Shown here in pieces: positions 8,646 to 16,664 of a DNA stretch of 64,000 bases. Each line of letters starts with the position of its first letter. Position 1 is the first letter of the stretch. The notes beneath the pieces are model-generated. The model was not told the DNA's origin. It worked only from the letters and a program-made list of their open reading frames with translations, and did not search any database. The stretch comes from Planctomycetota bacterium. GTDB taxonomy: Bacteria; Planctomycetota; Planctomycetia; Pirellulales; Lacipirellulaceae. The stretch covers positions 124,001-188,000 of the forward strand of contig JAKOXH010000019.1 of assembly GCA_029781135.1 (NCBI GenBank). The letters run 5' to 3'. The position numbers and the translations under genes are program-made.

Positions 8646-9681
8646 GTCCTCACCCACTCGAACGCTCCGGCTTGGCACGCGCGGCAGCCAATTGGCGCGC
8701 TGGCAAGCCGAGTGGGTGACCGCCGAACTCGAGCGGCACGGCCACACGGTCGAACTCATCGAGATTGCCACCCAAGGCGATATCGACCGCACCCGGTCGA
8801 TCGAGGCCATCGGCACGCAGGGCGTCTTCACGAAGGCGATTCAGCAAGCGCTGCTGGCAGGCGAAGTCGATCTTGCCGTGCACAGTCTTAAAGACTTGCC
8901 CACGATTTCCGTTGAGGGGTTAGTCCTCGCCGCCGTGCCGCCGCGTGAAAGTCCGGCCGATGCGTTGGTTGTGGGGCGACGAGCGACGAGTGACGAGCGA
9001 CGAGCGGCGAGCGACGAGCGACGACCAGACGAACTCAAGAATCCTGGTGTACCGCTCGACTCGCACCCAATCGGCTCCCTTTCGTTCTTGCCGCAGCGCA
9101 CACGCGTCGGCACGGGCAGTTTGCGTCGGCAGGCGCAGCTACGGCATGCGCGGCCTGACCTGCGCGTGTCAGAAGTCCGCGGGAACGTCGAGACCAGGCT
9201 ACGGAAGTTGGATGAAGGACAATTCGCTGCCCTCGTGCTGGCTGAGGCTGGACTGCGACGACTTGGGCTTGCCAACCGAATCACACACTTATTGCCATTC
9301 AGCGTGATGCTTCCTGCCGTAGGGCAGGGGGCGTTGGGAATCGAATGTCGTCGGGATGATCATGAAACGCTGACCGCTCTTGGGCAGCTCAATGATCCAG
9401 CGACCCATGCCGCCGTTCTAGCCGAGCGCGCACTGCTGGCGCACTTACGCGGCGGATGCATGGCGCCTGTCGGGGCACTGGCTGCCGTCGAAGGGCGGGC
9501 ACTCAAGTTGCAAGCCGTCGTGTTGAGCGCAGATGGTTCGCTACGACTGCTTGCGAATGATGCTGGTACGCCGCATGAAGCCGCGGACGTCGGCCGGCGG
9601 GTGGCCGATGCGCTCCTTGCGCAAGGGGCTGCCGACTTGATTGCCGGCAGCCGTGCGGGAAACGAGCGGCATGGATCCTGA
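8638..9681 (+). CDS. hemC: Hydroxymethylbilane synthase (porphobilinogen deaminase) with an in-frame repeat insertion
   Basis: HemC condenses four porphobilinogens into hydroxymethylbilane, an early step to heme and siroheme (the latter is the cofactor of the reductase at 3151). At 347 residues it is about 30 longer than usual. Motifs are TRGSQLARWQ, the catalytic Asp86 in AVHSLKDLPT, VGTGSLRRQAQL, RGNVETRLRKLD, and the dipyrromethane-carrying Cys274 in LRGGCMAPVGA. The extra length is at about residues 113-145, where seven tandem copies of a 7-bp unit are translated as GRRATSDERRAASDERR. This lies in a surface loop before the VGTGSLRR strand. The gene overlaps the upstream DUF502 gene by 8 bp and the downstream metallopeptidase gene by 11 bp. 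Confidence 0.95.
   Translation: MAESSPTRTLRLGTRGSQLARWQAEWVTAELERHGHTVELIEIATQGDIDRTRSIEAIGTQGVFTKAIQQALLAGEVDLAVHSLKDLPTISVEGLVLAAVPPRESPADALVVGRRATSDERRAASDERRPDELKNPGVPLDSHPIGSLSFLPQRTRVGTGSLRRQAQLRHARPDLRVSEVRGNVETRLRKLDEGQFAALVLAEAGLRRLGLANRITHLLPFSVMLPAVGQGALGIECRRDDHETLTALGQLNDPATHAAVLAERALLAHLRGGCMAPVGALAAVEGRALKLQAVVLSADGSLRLLANDAGTPHEAADVGRRVADALLAQGAADLIAGSRAGNERHGS
8976..9024 (+). repeat. Heptamer tandem repeat (GCGACGA x7) inside hemC
   Basis: Seven consecutive 7-bp units fit GCGACGA, with single changes in units 3 (GTGACGA) and 5 (GCGGCGA). Since 7 is not a multiple of 3, gain or loss of one unit would shift the hemC frame. Related heptamer tracts (for example the complement of GCGAGGA units at 10252-10279) occur between genes in this window. 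Confidence 0.9.
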
Positions 9682-10066
9682 GCTACGCCAACGGTTTGAC
9701 GAGCAGGTCGAGGCAGTGCTGGCGGAGTTGCCGCGGGAAGTGCATGACCTCATAAAAAAAGTGCCGCTAGTCGTCGAGGATCATCCGTCGCAAGAAGTCA
9801 TGCGGCGGATGCACATCCGGCATCCCGCACATCTGCTTGGCCTGTACACCGGTATCCCCCTCATCAAACGCAGCGTCGAGCAGTGGGGAGTGCTCTCCGA
9901 TACGGTCTACATCTATCGCCTCGGCATCCTGAGCAAGTCGCGATCGCGTAGCGGCGAAACCGATGCGCGCAAACTCCATGAGGAAATCCGGCGAACCATT
10001 CTGCATGAATATGGCCACCATGTGGGGCTTACAGAGCGCGAGCTGCGCGACTTGGGCTATGGGTGA
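9671..10066 (+). CDS. Small zincin-like metallopeptidase family protein
   Basis: This is a 131-residue protein of the short bacterial metallopeptidase (minimal zincin) family. The C-terminal active-site pattern is ILHEYGHHVGLTERELRDLG, giving His112, Glu113 and His116 and a downstream Glu122 as candidate third ligand. No signal peptide is seen, so it is probably cytoplasmic. The start chosen is the ATG at 9671 (MDPELRQRFD), which overlaps the last 11 bases of hemC. An upstream in-frame start at 9641 would overlap hemC by 41 bp and adds only MPAAVRETSG. It is likely co-transcribed with DUF502 and hemC. The substrate is unknown. Confidence 0.83.
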   Translation: MDPELRQRFDEQVEAVLAELPREVHDLIKKVPLVVEDHPSQEVMRRMHIRHPAHLLGLYTGIPLIKRSVEQWGVLSDTVYIYRLGILSKSRSRSGETDARKLHEEIRRTILHEYGHHVGLTERELRDLGYG

Positions 10067-10091
10067 GGGAGGAGCGGGGAGTGCGGAATGG

Positions 10092-10279
10092 GGAATTCGG
10101 AATTCGGAATTCGGAATGGCATGCGCGGTTTTTGCCGGTTGGCGACCACGGAACGGCATGAATCGCCGAAGTTGCCCAACCACCAGTTTCTGCTAGCAAA
10201 CCGAGACTTGGAGTTTTAACTTGCTCTTAGTTGTTCGCAGCCAACAACTTACTCCTCGCTCCTCGCTCCTCGCCCCTCA
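10092..10279. repeat. Low-complexity tandem tracts between the metallopeptidase and flgF
   Basis: Two text-like tracts are visible: GGAATTCGGAATTCGGAATT (8-bp unit) near 10092-10117, and three copies of CTCCTCG plus CCCCTCA at 10252-10279 (7-bp unit). No gene is supported in this 280-bp gap. It marks the boundary between the housekeeping genes and the flagellar block, so the flgF promoter probably lies here. Confidence 0.7.
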
Positions 10280-10347
10280 TCTGGCACGGCCCTTGCTAAG
10301 GGGACGTGTTCACGCAGGGGGGCATTCCTGCGTAACTCTCGTCTCCC

Positions 10348-11103
10348 ATGCCGTACGGAATGTACATCTCGGCCGAAGGGGCCGCCGCCCAGGCCCAAAG
10401 GCTGGAAGTCATCGCCAACAACATGGCGAATGTCGACACGGCCGGCTTCAAGCAAGACGTGCCGATGTTCCAGGCCCGCTTCGCCGAAGCAATTCAGAAA
10501 GGCCAGGCCCAGGCGGGCGACCAATCGATCAACGATCTCGGCGGCGGCGTTAAAATCATCGACGTGCAAACCGATTATTCGCCCGGCGAACTGAAACGCA
10601 CGGGAAACGAGCTCGACGTTGCGGTCAATGGCCCCGGCTTCTTCCACATCAAAGGCGACGACGGCAAGCAGTATCTCTCGCGGGCTGGTGCCTTTGAGCT
10701 CGATGCGCGCGGGCGCTTGGTAACTCAAAACGGCAAGCGGCCTGTTCTGGATCAGCAGGGCAGCGAAATCGTTCTCACGGGCGACGATCCGATTGATATT
10801 TCAGCCGACGGCTTCGTGCAACAAGGCAGCAACACCTTCGCGTTGGGAATGTCGCAACCCGACTCGCTCAACGAAATGATCAAAGTCGGCAACAACCTCT
10901 GGCAGCCGACGGGCAACGTTCAGCCGCTGCAACTTGCCGAACGAAACGTGCGACAAGGCTACCTGGAAGTTTCGGGTGCAAACTCGGTGCGCCAAATGAT
11001 GGCCATGATCGAAACCACCCGCGCCTTCGAAGCGAACACTCGGATGATTCAAAACCACGATTCCATGCTGGGTTCGTTAATCGGCCGCGTATTGCGGGCA
11101 TAA
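10348..11103 (+). CDS. flgF: Flagellar basal-body rod protein FlgF
   Basis: This 251-residue rod protein has the N-terminal flagellar motif AQRLEVIANNMANVDTAGFK and the C-terminal partner helix RQMMAMIETTRAFEANTRMI, which together form the coiled coil of axial proteins. The middle holds the NELDVAVNGPGFFHIKGDDG stretch typical of FlgF/FlgG. It is called FlgF, the proximal rod protein, because the longer paralogue directly downstream is a clear FlgG and the two are usually adjacent. It is exported by the flagellar type III apparatus, so there is no Sec signal. It is the first gene of the flagellar block. Confidence 0.87.
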   Translation: MPYGMYISAEGAAAQAQRLEVIANNMANVDTAGFKQDVPMFQARFAEAIQKGQAQAGDQSINDLGGGVKIIDVQTDYSPGELKRTGNELDVAVNGPGFFHIKGDDGKQYLSRAGAFELDARGRLVTQNGKRPVLDQQGSEIVLTGDDPIDISADGFVQQGSNTFALGMSQPDSLNEMIKVGNNLWQPTGNVQPLQLAERNVRQGYLEVSGANSVRQMMAMIETTRAFEANTRMIQNHDSMLGSLIGRVLRA

Positions 11104-11114
11104 ACATTGGTTGT

Positions 11115-11220
11115 CAGTACTCGGTACTCGCTACTCAGTAGTTCGTTATCCGTTGTCGGTAAACTAAATTGGATACGGCTAACAGCTAGCGGATAACAGC
11201 GGACAACAAACAACAAATCA
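11115..11220. repeat. Degenerate heptamer tract with inverted halves between flgF and flgG
   Basis: The text reads in 7-bp steps (GGTTGTC, AGTACTC, GGTACTC, GCTACTC, AGTAGTT, CGTTATC, CGTTGTC). The second half carries roughly inverted units (GGATAAC, GGACAAC and others), so the tract could fold back on itself. It occupies most of the space between two genes expected to be co-transcribed. Confidence 0.6.
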
Positions 11221-11265
11221 ACACCGCCGCATAGCAAAAACCATTACAAGTACGAGGCAGCGAAA

Positions 11266-12069
11266 ATGACCGTTCAAACCCTCTATACCGCCGCCACGGG
11301 CATGGAAGCCCTGCAAACGAAGCTCGATGTCATCGCCAACAACATGGCGAACATCAGCACGACCGGCTTCAAAAAAGACCGCGCGAATTTCGAAGACGTG
11401 TTCTATCGGCAGTACCGCCTGCCCGGCGCCCAGGATGCCGACGGCACGCGCACGGCCACTGGGGTGGAAGTTGGCCTGGGTACGCGCGTTTCCAGCACGC
11501 AATCGAACTTCAAGCAAGGTGCGTTTCAAACCACCAACAACCCGCTGGATTTCGCCGTTGAAGGCGACGGGTTCTTCAAGGTGCAGGGACCGGCAGGCGC
11601 GTCGTATTACACCCGGGCGGGGAATTTCAACCTCAACGCCGACGGCGAAATTGTGCTGGGCTCGGCAAACAACGGTTACCGGCTGAACCCCAACTTCACT
11701 GTGCCGTCGGAGGCCACGGGAATCGTCGTATCCGCCGACGGGACCATTTCCTACAGCACGCAAGGTACCGATACCCTCACCCAACTTGGGCAAATTCAAC
11801 TTTCCAAGTTCGTGAATCCCGACGGGCTGCTCAAGTTGGGCGACAACTTGTACCAGGCCACGGATGCCTCGGGGTCTGAAACGACGGGCAACCCCGGCCA
11901 AACTGGTTTCGGCAATATCCGGCAAGGGTTCTTGGAAGCGTCGAACGTCGAACCCGTCAACGAATTGATCGATCTGATCACGACGCAACGATCGTTCGAG
12001 CTGAATTCGCAGGTGGTCCAAGCGGGTGATCAAATCATGCAAGTCGTGGCAAACTTGCGGCGAGCGTAG
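11266..12069 (+). CDS. flgG: Flagellar distal rod protein FlgG
   Basis: This 267-residue protein has the canonical FlgG start LYTAATGMEALQTKLDVIAN followed by NMANISTTGFKKDRANFEDV. It also has the FlgG-specific insertion with GVEVGLGTRVSSTQSNFKQG, the middle EGDGFFKVQG, and a C-terminal SNVEPVNELIDLITTQRSFE helix. Length and motifs fit the distal rod subunit that joins the rod to the hook through the P and L rings. An A/G-rich stretch (GGCAGCGAAA) lies before the ATG. Confidence 0.96.
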   Translation: MTVQTLYTAATGMEALQTKLDVIANNMANISTTGFKKDRANFEDVFYRQYRLPGAQDADGTRTATGVEVGLGTRVSSTQSNFKQGAFQTTNNPLDFAVEGDGFFKVQGPAGASYYTRAGNFNLNADGEIVLGSANNGYRLNPNFTVPSEATGIVVSADGTISYSTQGTDTLTQLGQIQLSKFVNPDGLLKLGDNLYQATDASGSETTGNPGQTGFGNIRQGFLEASNVEPVNELIDLITTQRSFELNSQVVQAGDQIMQVVANLRRA

Positions 12070-12150
12070 AAACGGCTGACGGTTCTTAAAGGACGATGGA
12101 ATTGCGGAACGAATGCCATGAGGCGAGCGATGGACGACAAAAGGATACAG

Positions 12151-12243
12151 AATGCGGGATGCGGGAAGCGGGGATTCTTGCTCGGTACCGTTACGCGATC
12201 CATTGCTGCTTGCATGGACAATGATCGCCCGTTTAGCCGCGAC
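12151..12243. repeat. Heptamer tract plus dispersed repeat at the flgA 5' end
   Basis: Three 7-bp units (AATGCGG, GATGCGG, GAAGCGG) at 12151-12171 are followed at 12211-12243 by a 33-bp segment ending CCGTTTAGCCGCGAC. A close match to that segment lies at 29958-29990 in an intergenic repeat region. In this copy the repeat contains the ATG that is the best available start for flgA. Confidence 0.65.
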
Positions 12244-13473
12244 CGGGCACCACGCAGTGGTCGGCGGAGCGCGCATTGCGCAATCAACGACACCGCACGA
12301 CCCAATAACGCACGGCCTGGCCAATTTTTTATCGTTGCCGCCTTGGTTTTCTGCGGCCTATCAACAGACGCACTTGCCGCCGATATCACCTTGCGCGAGC
12401 GCGTCATTCCGCAAGCCTCGGTCATACGACTCGGAGATATTGCGGAAATCAAAACTGCCGATCGCCAAGAGGCACGTCGGTTGGCGGCCGTACCATTGAT
12501 GCCCGCCCCAGCACCGGGCACGCAACAGTTTCTGCGGAAGCGTGAAGTGGCCGATATGCTGGAAGCCAGCGGCATCGAACTCAAGGACATTCATTTCAGC
12601 GGTGCCGAGCAGGTAGCGTTGGCCAGTCGCGCATCAGTGCAAACGGCCCAATTCGAACAAACGGCAAACAAGAATGAAACTCCCGCGAACCGGCATGCGG
12701 CAATTTTGGCCGGTGTCGCTGTTCCCAACGCTGGCGAGCAAGTTAGCGTTGCGAAGACGGACGAGCTCAATACGCTGGTTCGACAAGTCATCGGCGATTA
12801 TGCAAAATCCTTGACCGATCGCGCCGACGTGAACCGGATCGAGTGCAAACTGTCAGAACGTCAGTTGGCACGGTTGAGTGCCGCCACCTCGAGCCCGGTG
12901 TGCTCTGGCGGAAATGAACCTTGGACCGGCCGACAAGAATTTACGCTCTCGTTTACGACGGCGGCAGGGAAAGAGCAACTTACGGTTCACGCTGATATTG
13001 GTCAGGCCGCCGTGCCGGTCGTCGTGGCGATTCGACCGGTGCCACGTGGCAATGTCGTTACCGCGGCAGATGTCGAAGTTCGCATGTTGGATACCGCTAC
13101 GAAATCCGCGAACAAACGAATTGTGTTCGACACAGTGGACGCCGTCATTGGCAAAGAAGCGCGTCAGGCCCTGCAGCCGGATAGCATTGTTTACACCGAT
13201 CTGATTCAGTCTCCAATTCTGGTGAAACGTGGCGAAGTCATCGCGGTCGGCGCAGCAAGCGGCGGCATTCGCGTGCGGACCTCGGCCAAGGCCGTGCAGG
13301 ATGGCTCCCACGGCGATCTGATCCAGGTGGAAACCCTCGACTCGAAACAAAAGTTCGATGTACGCGTGGTCGGCTTGCGCGAGGCCGCCGTGTACTCGCC
13401 AACGCCCGTTGAAGCACCACCCCGAAAAAATCGCACGGAAACAGCGCGCCGAGTTCCCACGACGAGCCGATAA
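12214..13473 (+). CDS. flgA: Flagellar basal body P-ring formation protein FlgA
   Basis: FlgA is the periplasmic chaperone for P-ring (FlgI) assembly. The N-terminal region has a signal-peptide core, FFIVAALVFCGLSTDALA, followed by ADITLRERVIPQASVIRLGD, the usual start of a mature FlgA. The C-terminal third carries the SAF-like and ring-chaperone pattern: VVAIRPVPRGNVVTAADVEV, AVIGKEARQALQPDS, VKRGEVIAVGAASGGIRVRT. From the ATG at 12214 the product is 419 residues, with an unusually long Arg-rich n-region of about 35 residues. An ATG at 12118 would give 451. No in-frame start lies closer to the signal core, so the repeat-derived ATG is favoured. It sits between flgG and flgH, as expected. Confidence 0.88.
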   Translation: MDNDRPFSRDRAPRSGRRSAHCAINDTARPNNARPGQFFIVAALVFCGLSTDALAADITLRERVIPQASVIRLGDIAEIKTADRQEARRLAAVPLMPAPAPGTQQFLRKREVADMLEASGIELKDIHFSGAEQVALASRASVQTAQFEQTANKNETPANRHAAILAGVAVPNAGEQVSVAKTDELNTLVRQVIGDYAKSLTDRADVNRIECKLSERQLARLSAATSSPVCSGGNEPWTGRQEFTLSFTTAAGKEQLTVHADIGQAAVPVVVAIRPVPRGNVVTAADVEVRMLDTATKSANKRIVFDTVDAVIGKEARQALQPDSIVYTDLIQSPILVKRGEVIAVGAASGGIRVRTSAKAVQDGSHGDLIQVETLDSKQKFDVRVVGLREAAVYSPTPVEAPPRKNRTETARRVPTTSR

Positions 13474-13515
13474 CCATTGCCAGAACAACGTGCACAGCGA
13501 TCAAGGATGATTTGA

Positions 13516-14238
13516 ATGGCAACGGAATGTCCCTTTGAAATTGGCCGGGCTACCAGGGTGCTGGCCCGCCGTATTGCCGGCCCGGTCGTCGTGGCCAGCG
13601 GTTTGGCAGTGCCTTCCGCCCACGGGCAAGACGCGAGCCTGCTCCAGGTTCCGGTTTTGGCCCAGCGCGCGCCGCTGAACCTGGACAACAGCTCGTTCAT
13701 CTACCGCAAACTTCCGCCCGAGGCCGAACAACGCGAATTGCAGATCAATGATATCGTGACCGTGTTGGTTGATTATCGGTCGCAAGTGGCGAGCACGGGC
13801 GACGCCAAGGCAAAGCGGACCGCCAGCCTAAACGCGGTGCTGAGCGACTGGCTGAAGTTCGATGGCAAAGACCTTTATCCCGATCCGCAATCGAAGGGCG
13901 ATCCGCGGGTTAAGGGGCAACTCGATAGCAAGTTCGAAGGATCCGGCGATTTGAAGACCAACGATACGTTGACGTTCCGGATTGCCGCGGAGGTCGTCGA
14001 TATTCGGCCCAACGGCACCTTGGTGATCGAAGCCCGTCGTGAGATTCAAATCAACGACGAAATGTGGATTCAGTCGCTAACCGGCGTGGTCCGCCGGCAA
14101 TCGATTGGTCCCGACCGAACCGTTAAAAGCGACGAAGTCGCTGAACTGCGGATCAGCAAACGAGAAAAAGGCTTTGTCAAGGATTCCTACGAGCGCGGTT
14201 GGTTCACGAAGTGGTATGACCATTGGAAACCATTCTAA
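13516..14238 (+). CDS. flgH: Flagellar L-ring protein FlgH (without a lipobox)
   Basis: This 240-residue protein matches FlgH, which forms the L-ring in the outer membrane around the rod. The recognisable blocks are INDIVTVLVDYRSQVASTGD, FRIAAEVVDIRPNGTLVIEA and EMWIQSLTGVVRRQSIGPD. An N-terminal hydrophobic stretch (IAGPVVVASGLAVPSAHGQ) looks like a Sec signal cleaved near AHG. Classical FlgH is a lipoprotein with a Cys directly after the signal; here no Cys is present at that site. Insertion into an outer membrane would need another anchor. The neighbours flgA and flgI support the call. Confidence 0.93.
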   Translation: MATECPFEIGRATRVLARRIAGPVVVASGLAVPSAHGQDASLLQVPVLAQRAPLNLDNSSFIYRKLPPEAEQRELQINDIVTVLVDYRSQVASTGDAKAKRTASLNAVLSDWLKFDGKDLYPDPQSKGDPRVKGQLDSKFEGSGDLKTNDTLTFRIAAEVVDIRPNGTLVIEARREIQINDEMWIQSLTGVVRRQSIGPDRTVKSDEVAELRISKREKGFVKDSYERGWFTKWYDHWKPF

Positions 14239-14340
14239 GCCGTTTGAAATCACCAGCCCACAACTATTTCCCAGTCTCGTGCCCTGCCTCGTTTGCTCAA
14301 CCACAGATATCGAAATCAAGAACGGGTAGTTAGATATCTT

Positions 14341-15396
14341 ATGAACTACAAGAAGTTACTTGCTGCGGTGTGCGTGGTGTCTGTGCTCGCGGGCCCGGCG
14401 ACGGCCAGCGTCCGCCTGAAAAACATTTGCCGCGTGAAGGGTCAGGAAGAGAACACGCTACGGGGTTGGGGATTGGTCGTGGGCCTGAACGGCACCGGCG
14501 AAGCGAACGATCCGCCGACCATGCGGGCCATCGCCCAGGCCATGGCCGTCATGGGCAATCCGCTCTCAACAACCACGCCGAATCCGGCGTTCGACGAGTT
14601 GAAGAAAATTAAGGGTGCCGCGTTGGTCATGGTAACGGCCACGGTACCGGCAACGGGCGGACGTCGCGGTGATCGCGTCGATTGCCACGTGGCCGCGCTC
14701 AGTGGCAAGGGCTTGGAAGGTGGCCGATTGGCGTTTGCCGCTCTCATGGGGCCGAATACCAAGGACCAGCGCGTCTATGCCTTGTGCGAAGGACAACTCA
14801 CTCTCGACGATCCCAAACTACCGATGACCGCCATCGTGCATGCGGGCTGCCAGTTGGAAGCCGATATCTACACCCCCTTCATTAAAAATGGCGCGATTAC
14901 GTTGGTGCTGGACAAAAATCACGCCGATTTTCAGACGGCGATCGATGTGGTGCGGCTCATCCGCGAAAAGCGATATTACGACGCCGGCAAAGAAGAAGAG
15001 GCCGTGCGCGCAATGGATGCCACGAACATCGTGGTAAAAATCCCCGAAGCTTATGAGCATGACCCGGTCGATTTTGCCGGGGAAATATTGGAAATTTCGC
15101 TAATTGACCCCCAAACCGAGTCGCGCGTCACCATCAACTCGCGCGCAGGCACGATCGTGATCAGTGGCGACTTGGAAATCGGCGACGTGATCGTTTCCCA
15201 TAAAAATGTGGTCGTCGATGCAACGCAAGCCCCGGCGTTTTCCGCCATCGATGTGGACAAATCCAACGATGCCAAACTGCAAACGCTCGTCGACCAACTC
15301 AACGCGCTAAAAGTTCCCACCGCCGATACGATCGAGATTATCAAGGGTATCGAGCGCAGCGGAAAATTGCACGGTCGGTTGTTGATTGATCAGTAG
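14341..15396 (+). CDS. flgI: Flagellar P-ring protein FlgI
   Basis: FlgI forms the periplasmic P-ring. From the ATG at 14341 it has 351 residues and a clear signal peptide (MNYKKLLAAVCVVSVLAGPA). The conserved core starts RLKNICRVKG and continues ENTLRGWGLVVGLNGTGE, MAVMGNPLSTTTPNP, VMVTATVPATGG, and the C-terminal RAGTIVISGDLEIGDVIVSH. An in-frame ATG at 14293 would add 16 residues before the signal peptide and is less likely. The C-terminal extension after AFSAIDVDKSNDAKLQTLVD is the usual family end. Confidence 0.96.
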   Translation: MNYKKLLAAVCVVSVLAGPATASVRLKNICRVKGQEENTLRGWGLVVGLNGTGEANDPPTMRAIAQAMAVMGNPLSTTTPNPAFDELKKIKGAALVMVTATVPATGGRRGDRVDCHVAALSGKGLEGGRLAFAALMGPNTKDQRVYALCEGQLTLDDPKLPMTAIVHAGCQLEADIYTPFIKNGAITLVLDKNHADFQTAIDVVRLIREKRYYDAGKEEEAVRAMDATNIVVKIPEAYEHDPVDFAGEILEISLIDPQTESRVTINSRAGTIVISGDLEIGDVIVSHKNVVVDATQAPAFSAIDVDKSNDAKLQTLVDQLNALKVPTADTIEIIKGIERSGKLHGRLLIDQ

Positions 15397-15426
15397 TTGG
15401 TCGTCACACAAGGATGAGAATAACAG

Positions 15427-15828
15427 GTGGCTGATATGAGCGCGATCACAGGCAGCAACACAATGATGGGTTTGCCAACGCAGTCGGTCATGGCGTTGCA
15501 GACCAATGCAGCTCCGATTTCGCTGATGAAACAGACGGGGACCGAAAAGGAACTACGTGAGAAGTTCACGCAGTTCGTCGGCGAGACGTTCTACGGCCAG
15601 ATGTTCAAGGCCATGCGGTCGACCGTGGGCAAGCCAGCCTATTTCAACGGCGGCCGCGCGGAAGAAGTCTTTCAAGGTCAACTCGACCAGACGATGGCCC
15701 AGGAACTGACGAAGACGACGGCCTCCACGTTTGCCGAACCGCTGTTCGAACGCCAGTTCCCGCAATTCGCGGGATCCCCTGGTCCACAAAATGCGCTCGC
15801 GCAACTATCACAACTGTCGCGACGGTAA
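15427..15828 (+). CDS. flgJ: Rod-binding protein, FlgJ N-terminal domain only
   Basis: This 133-residue protein contains the rod-binding block KELREKFTQFVGETFYGQMF followed by KAMRSTVGKPAYFNGGRAEE and FQGQLDQTMAQELTKT, which is the N-terminal capping domain of FlgJ. The muramidase domain found in E. coli-type FlgJ is absent, as in many non-proteobacteria. A separate enzyme must open the cell wall if one is needed. The start is GTG at 15427 with AGGATGAG upstream; the ATG at 15436 is an alternative. It lies directly after flgI. Confidence 0.87.
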   Translation: MADMSAITGSNTMMGLPTQSVMALQTNAAPISLMKQTGTEKELREKFTQFVGETFYGQMFKAMRSTVGKPAYFNGGRAEEVFQGQLDQTMAQELTKTTASTFAEPLFERQFPQFAGSPGPQNALAQLSQLSRR

Positions 15829-15882
15829 TGAACGAAGCCGCGGCTCTCCATCGTTTCACCGGAATCTAATTGTAAGTCATCC

Positions 15883-16041
15883 TGCCACAGAGGACACATA
15901 GAACATAGAGGGGAAAATTGTGGATAGATGATTTGTGATTTAAGATTTTTGTGACCAAAGACGGACACCAGACCTTCAATCGCAAATCGTCAAATCATCA
16001 ATCGTAGATCTGCCTCCGTGCTCTCTGTGTCCTCTGTGGCA
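15883..16041. repeat. Long inverted repeat of text-like units between flgJ and flgN
   Basis: The outer arms are TGCCACAGAGGACACA and TGTGTCCTCTGTGGCA, an exact 16-bp inverted pair. The interior is AT-rich with further imperfect pairing (GATGATTTGTGATTT against AATCATCAATCG). The RNA could form a large hairpin inside the flagellar transcript. Similar constructions with different units lie at 38651, 49892 and 54503. Confidence 0.8.
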
Positions 16042-16065
16042 AAATTCAACCGCGCGTAGAACGCA

Positions 16066-16551
16066 ATGAACGAATCCTGGGAATCTGAAATCGGTGGCCT
16101 GCTTGCCGAATTGGCGGAAGTGCAAACGACGCTCTTGGGTGTGCTCGAAGAAAAACGACGGCTACTCGTGGCGGGCGATCAGGCCGCACTGGCGGCAATG
16201 GCCGCGCGCGAGCAGGAACTCGCCGAACGCCTGCAGCTCTGCCATGAGCAACGACAGCAAATGCTTTCGCAAGCGAGCGATGCGGGGTTGCCGTCCGATA
16301 GCATCCTCTCGCTCAGCGAACACCTGCCAGCAGAAAGTCGCCACCGCCTGCAAGCCAGCATCCGCGAAGCGTCCAGCCGAACGCGCTTGCTGCAGCACCA
16401 ATGCCTGGCCAACTGGGTGCTAGTACAGCGTTCGCTGTTACATCTTTCGCAGTTGATCGAGATTATTGCTACCGGTGGGCGAATGCAGCCGACATATGGT
16501 AAAGGCTCCGACCGCGTCGCTGGTGGTGCGCTCGTGGATCAAGCCGCCTAG
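16066..16551 (+). CDS. flgN: FlgN-type flagellar export chaperone
   Basis: This 161-residue, mostly helical protein lies directly upstream of flgK and flgL, its expected clients. It has the FlgN-like N-terminal helix with EVQTTLLGVLEEKRRLLVAG, then REQELAERLQLCHEQRQQML, and a C-terminal helix NWVLVQRSLLHLSQLIEII. No membrane segment or signal is seen, which fits a cytosolic chaperone that keeps hook-associated proteins export-competent. Sequence conservation in this family is low, so the call rests on helix pattern, size and position. Confidence 0.78.
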   Translation: MNESWESEIGGLLAELAEVQTTLLGVLEEKRRLLVAGDQAALAAMAAREQELAERLQLCHEQRQQMLSQASDAGLPSDSILSLSEHLPAESRHRLQASIREASSRTRLLQHQCLANWVLVQRSLLHLSQLIEIIATGGRMQPTYGKGSDRVAGGALVDQAA

Positions 16552-16556
16552 CAGCG

Positions 16557-16642
16557 TGTTGAAAAAGGGGACTGGCTCGCGGTCCATCGCCGAAAACGTC
16601 GCGACTTTGCGACCTCGCGAGCGTGCCTGTCCCCTTTTTCAA
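16557..16642 (+). repeat. Family A palindromic repeat, copy 3, inside the flagellar operon
   Basis: Arms GTGTTGAAAAAGGGGACTGG and GTGCCTGTCCCCTTTTTCAA flank an interior that closely matches copy 4 (CGCGGTCCATCGCCGAAAAC here). It starts right after the flgN stop and ends about 23 bp before the flgK ATG. A GTG-initiated frame running through it into flgK is therefore an artefact. Confidence 0.85.
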
Positions 16643-16664
16643 CCTCACTTCTCGTCAATGTCGC

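Noticed and set aside
11218..12324. A 368-residue minus-strand ORF across flgG
   Set aside because: It is the antisense shadow of flgG, with no domain pattern; the plus-strand gene is certain.
16623..16664. A GTG-started N-terminal extension of FlgK through repeat A copy 3
   Set aside because: The frame (MPVPFFN...) is just the translated repeat arm; the ATG at 16665 gives the canonical FlgK N-terminus.
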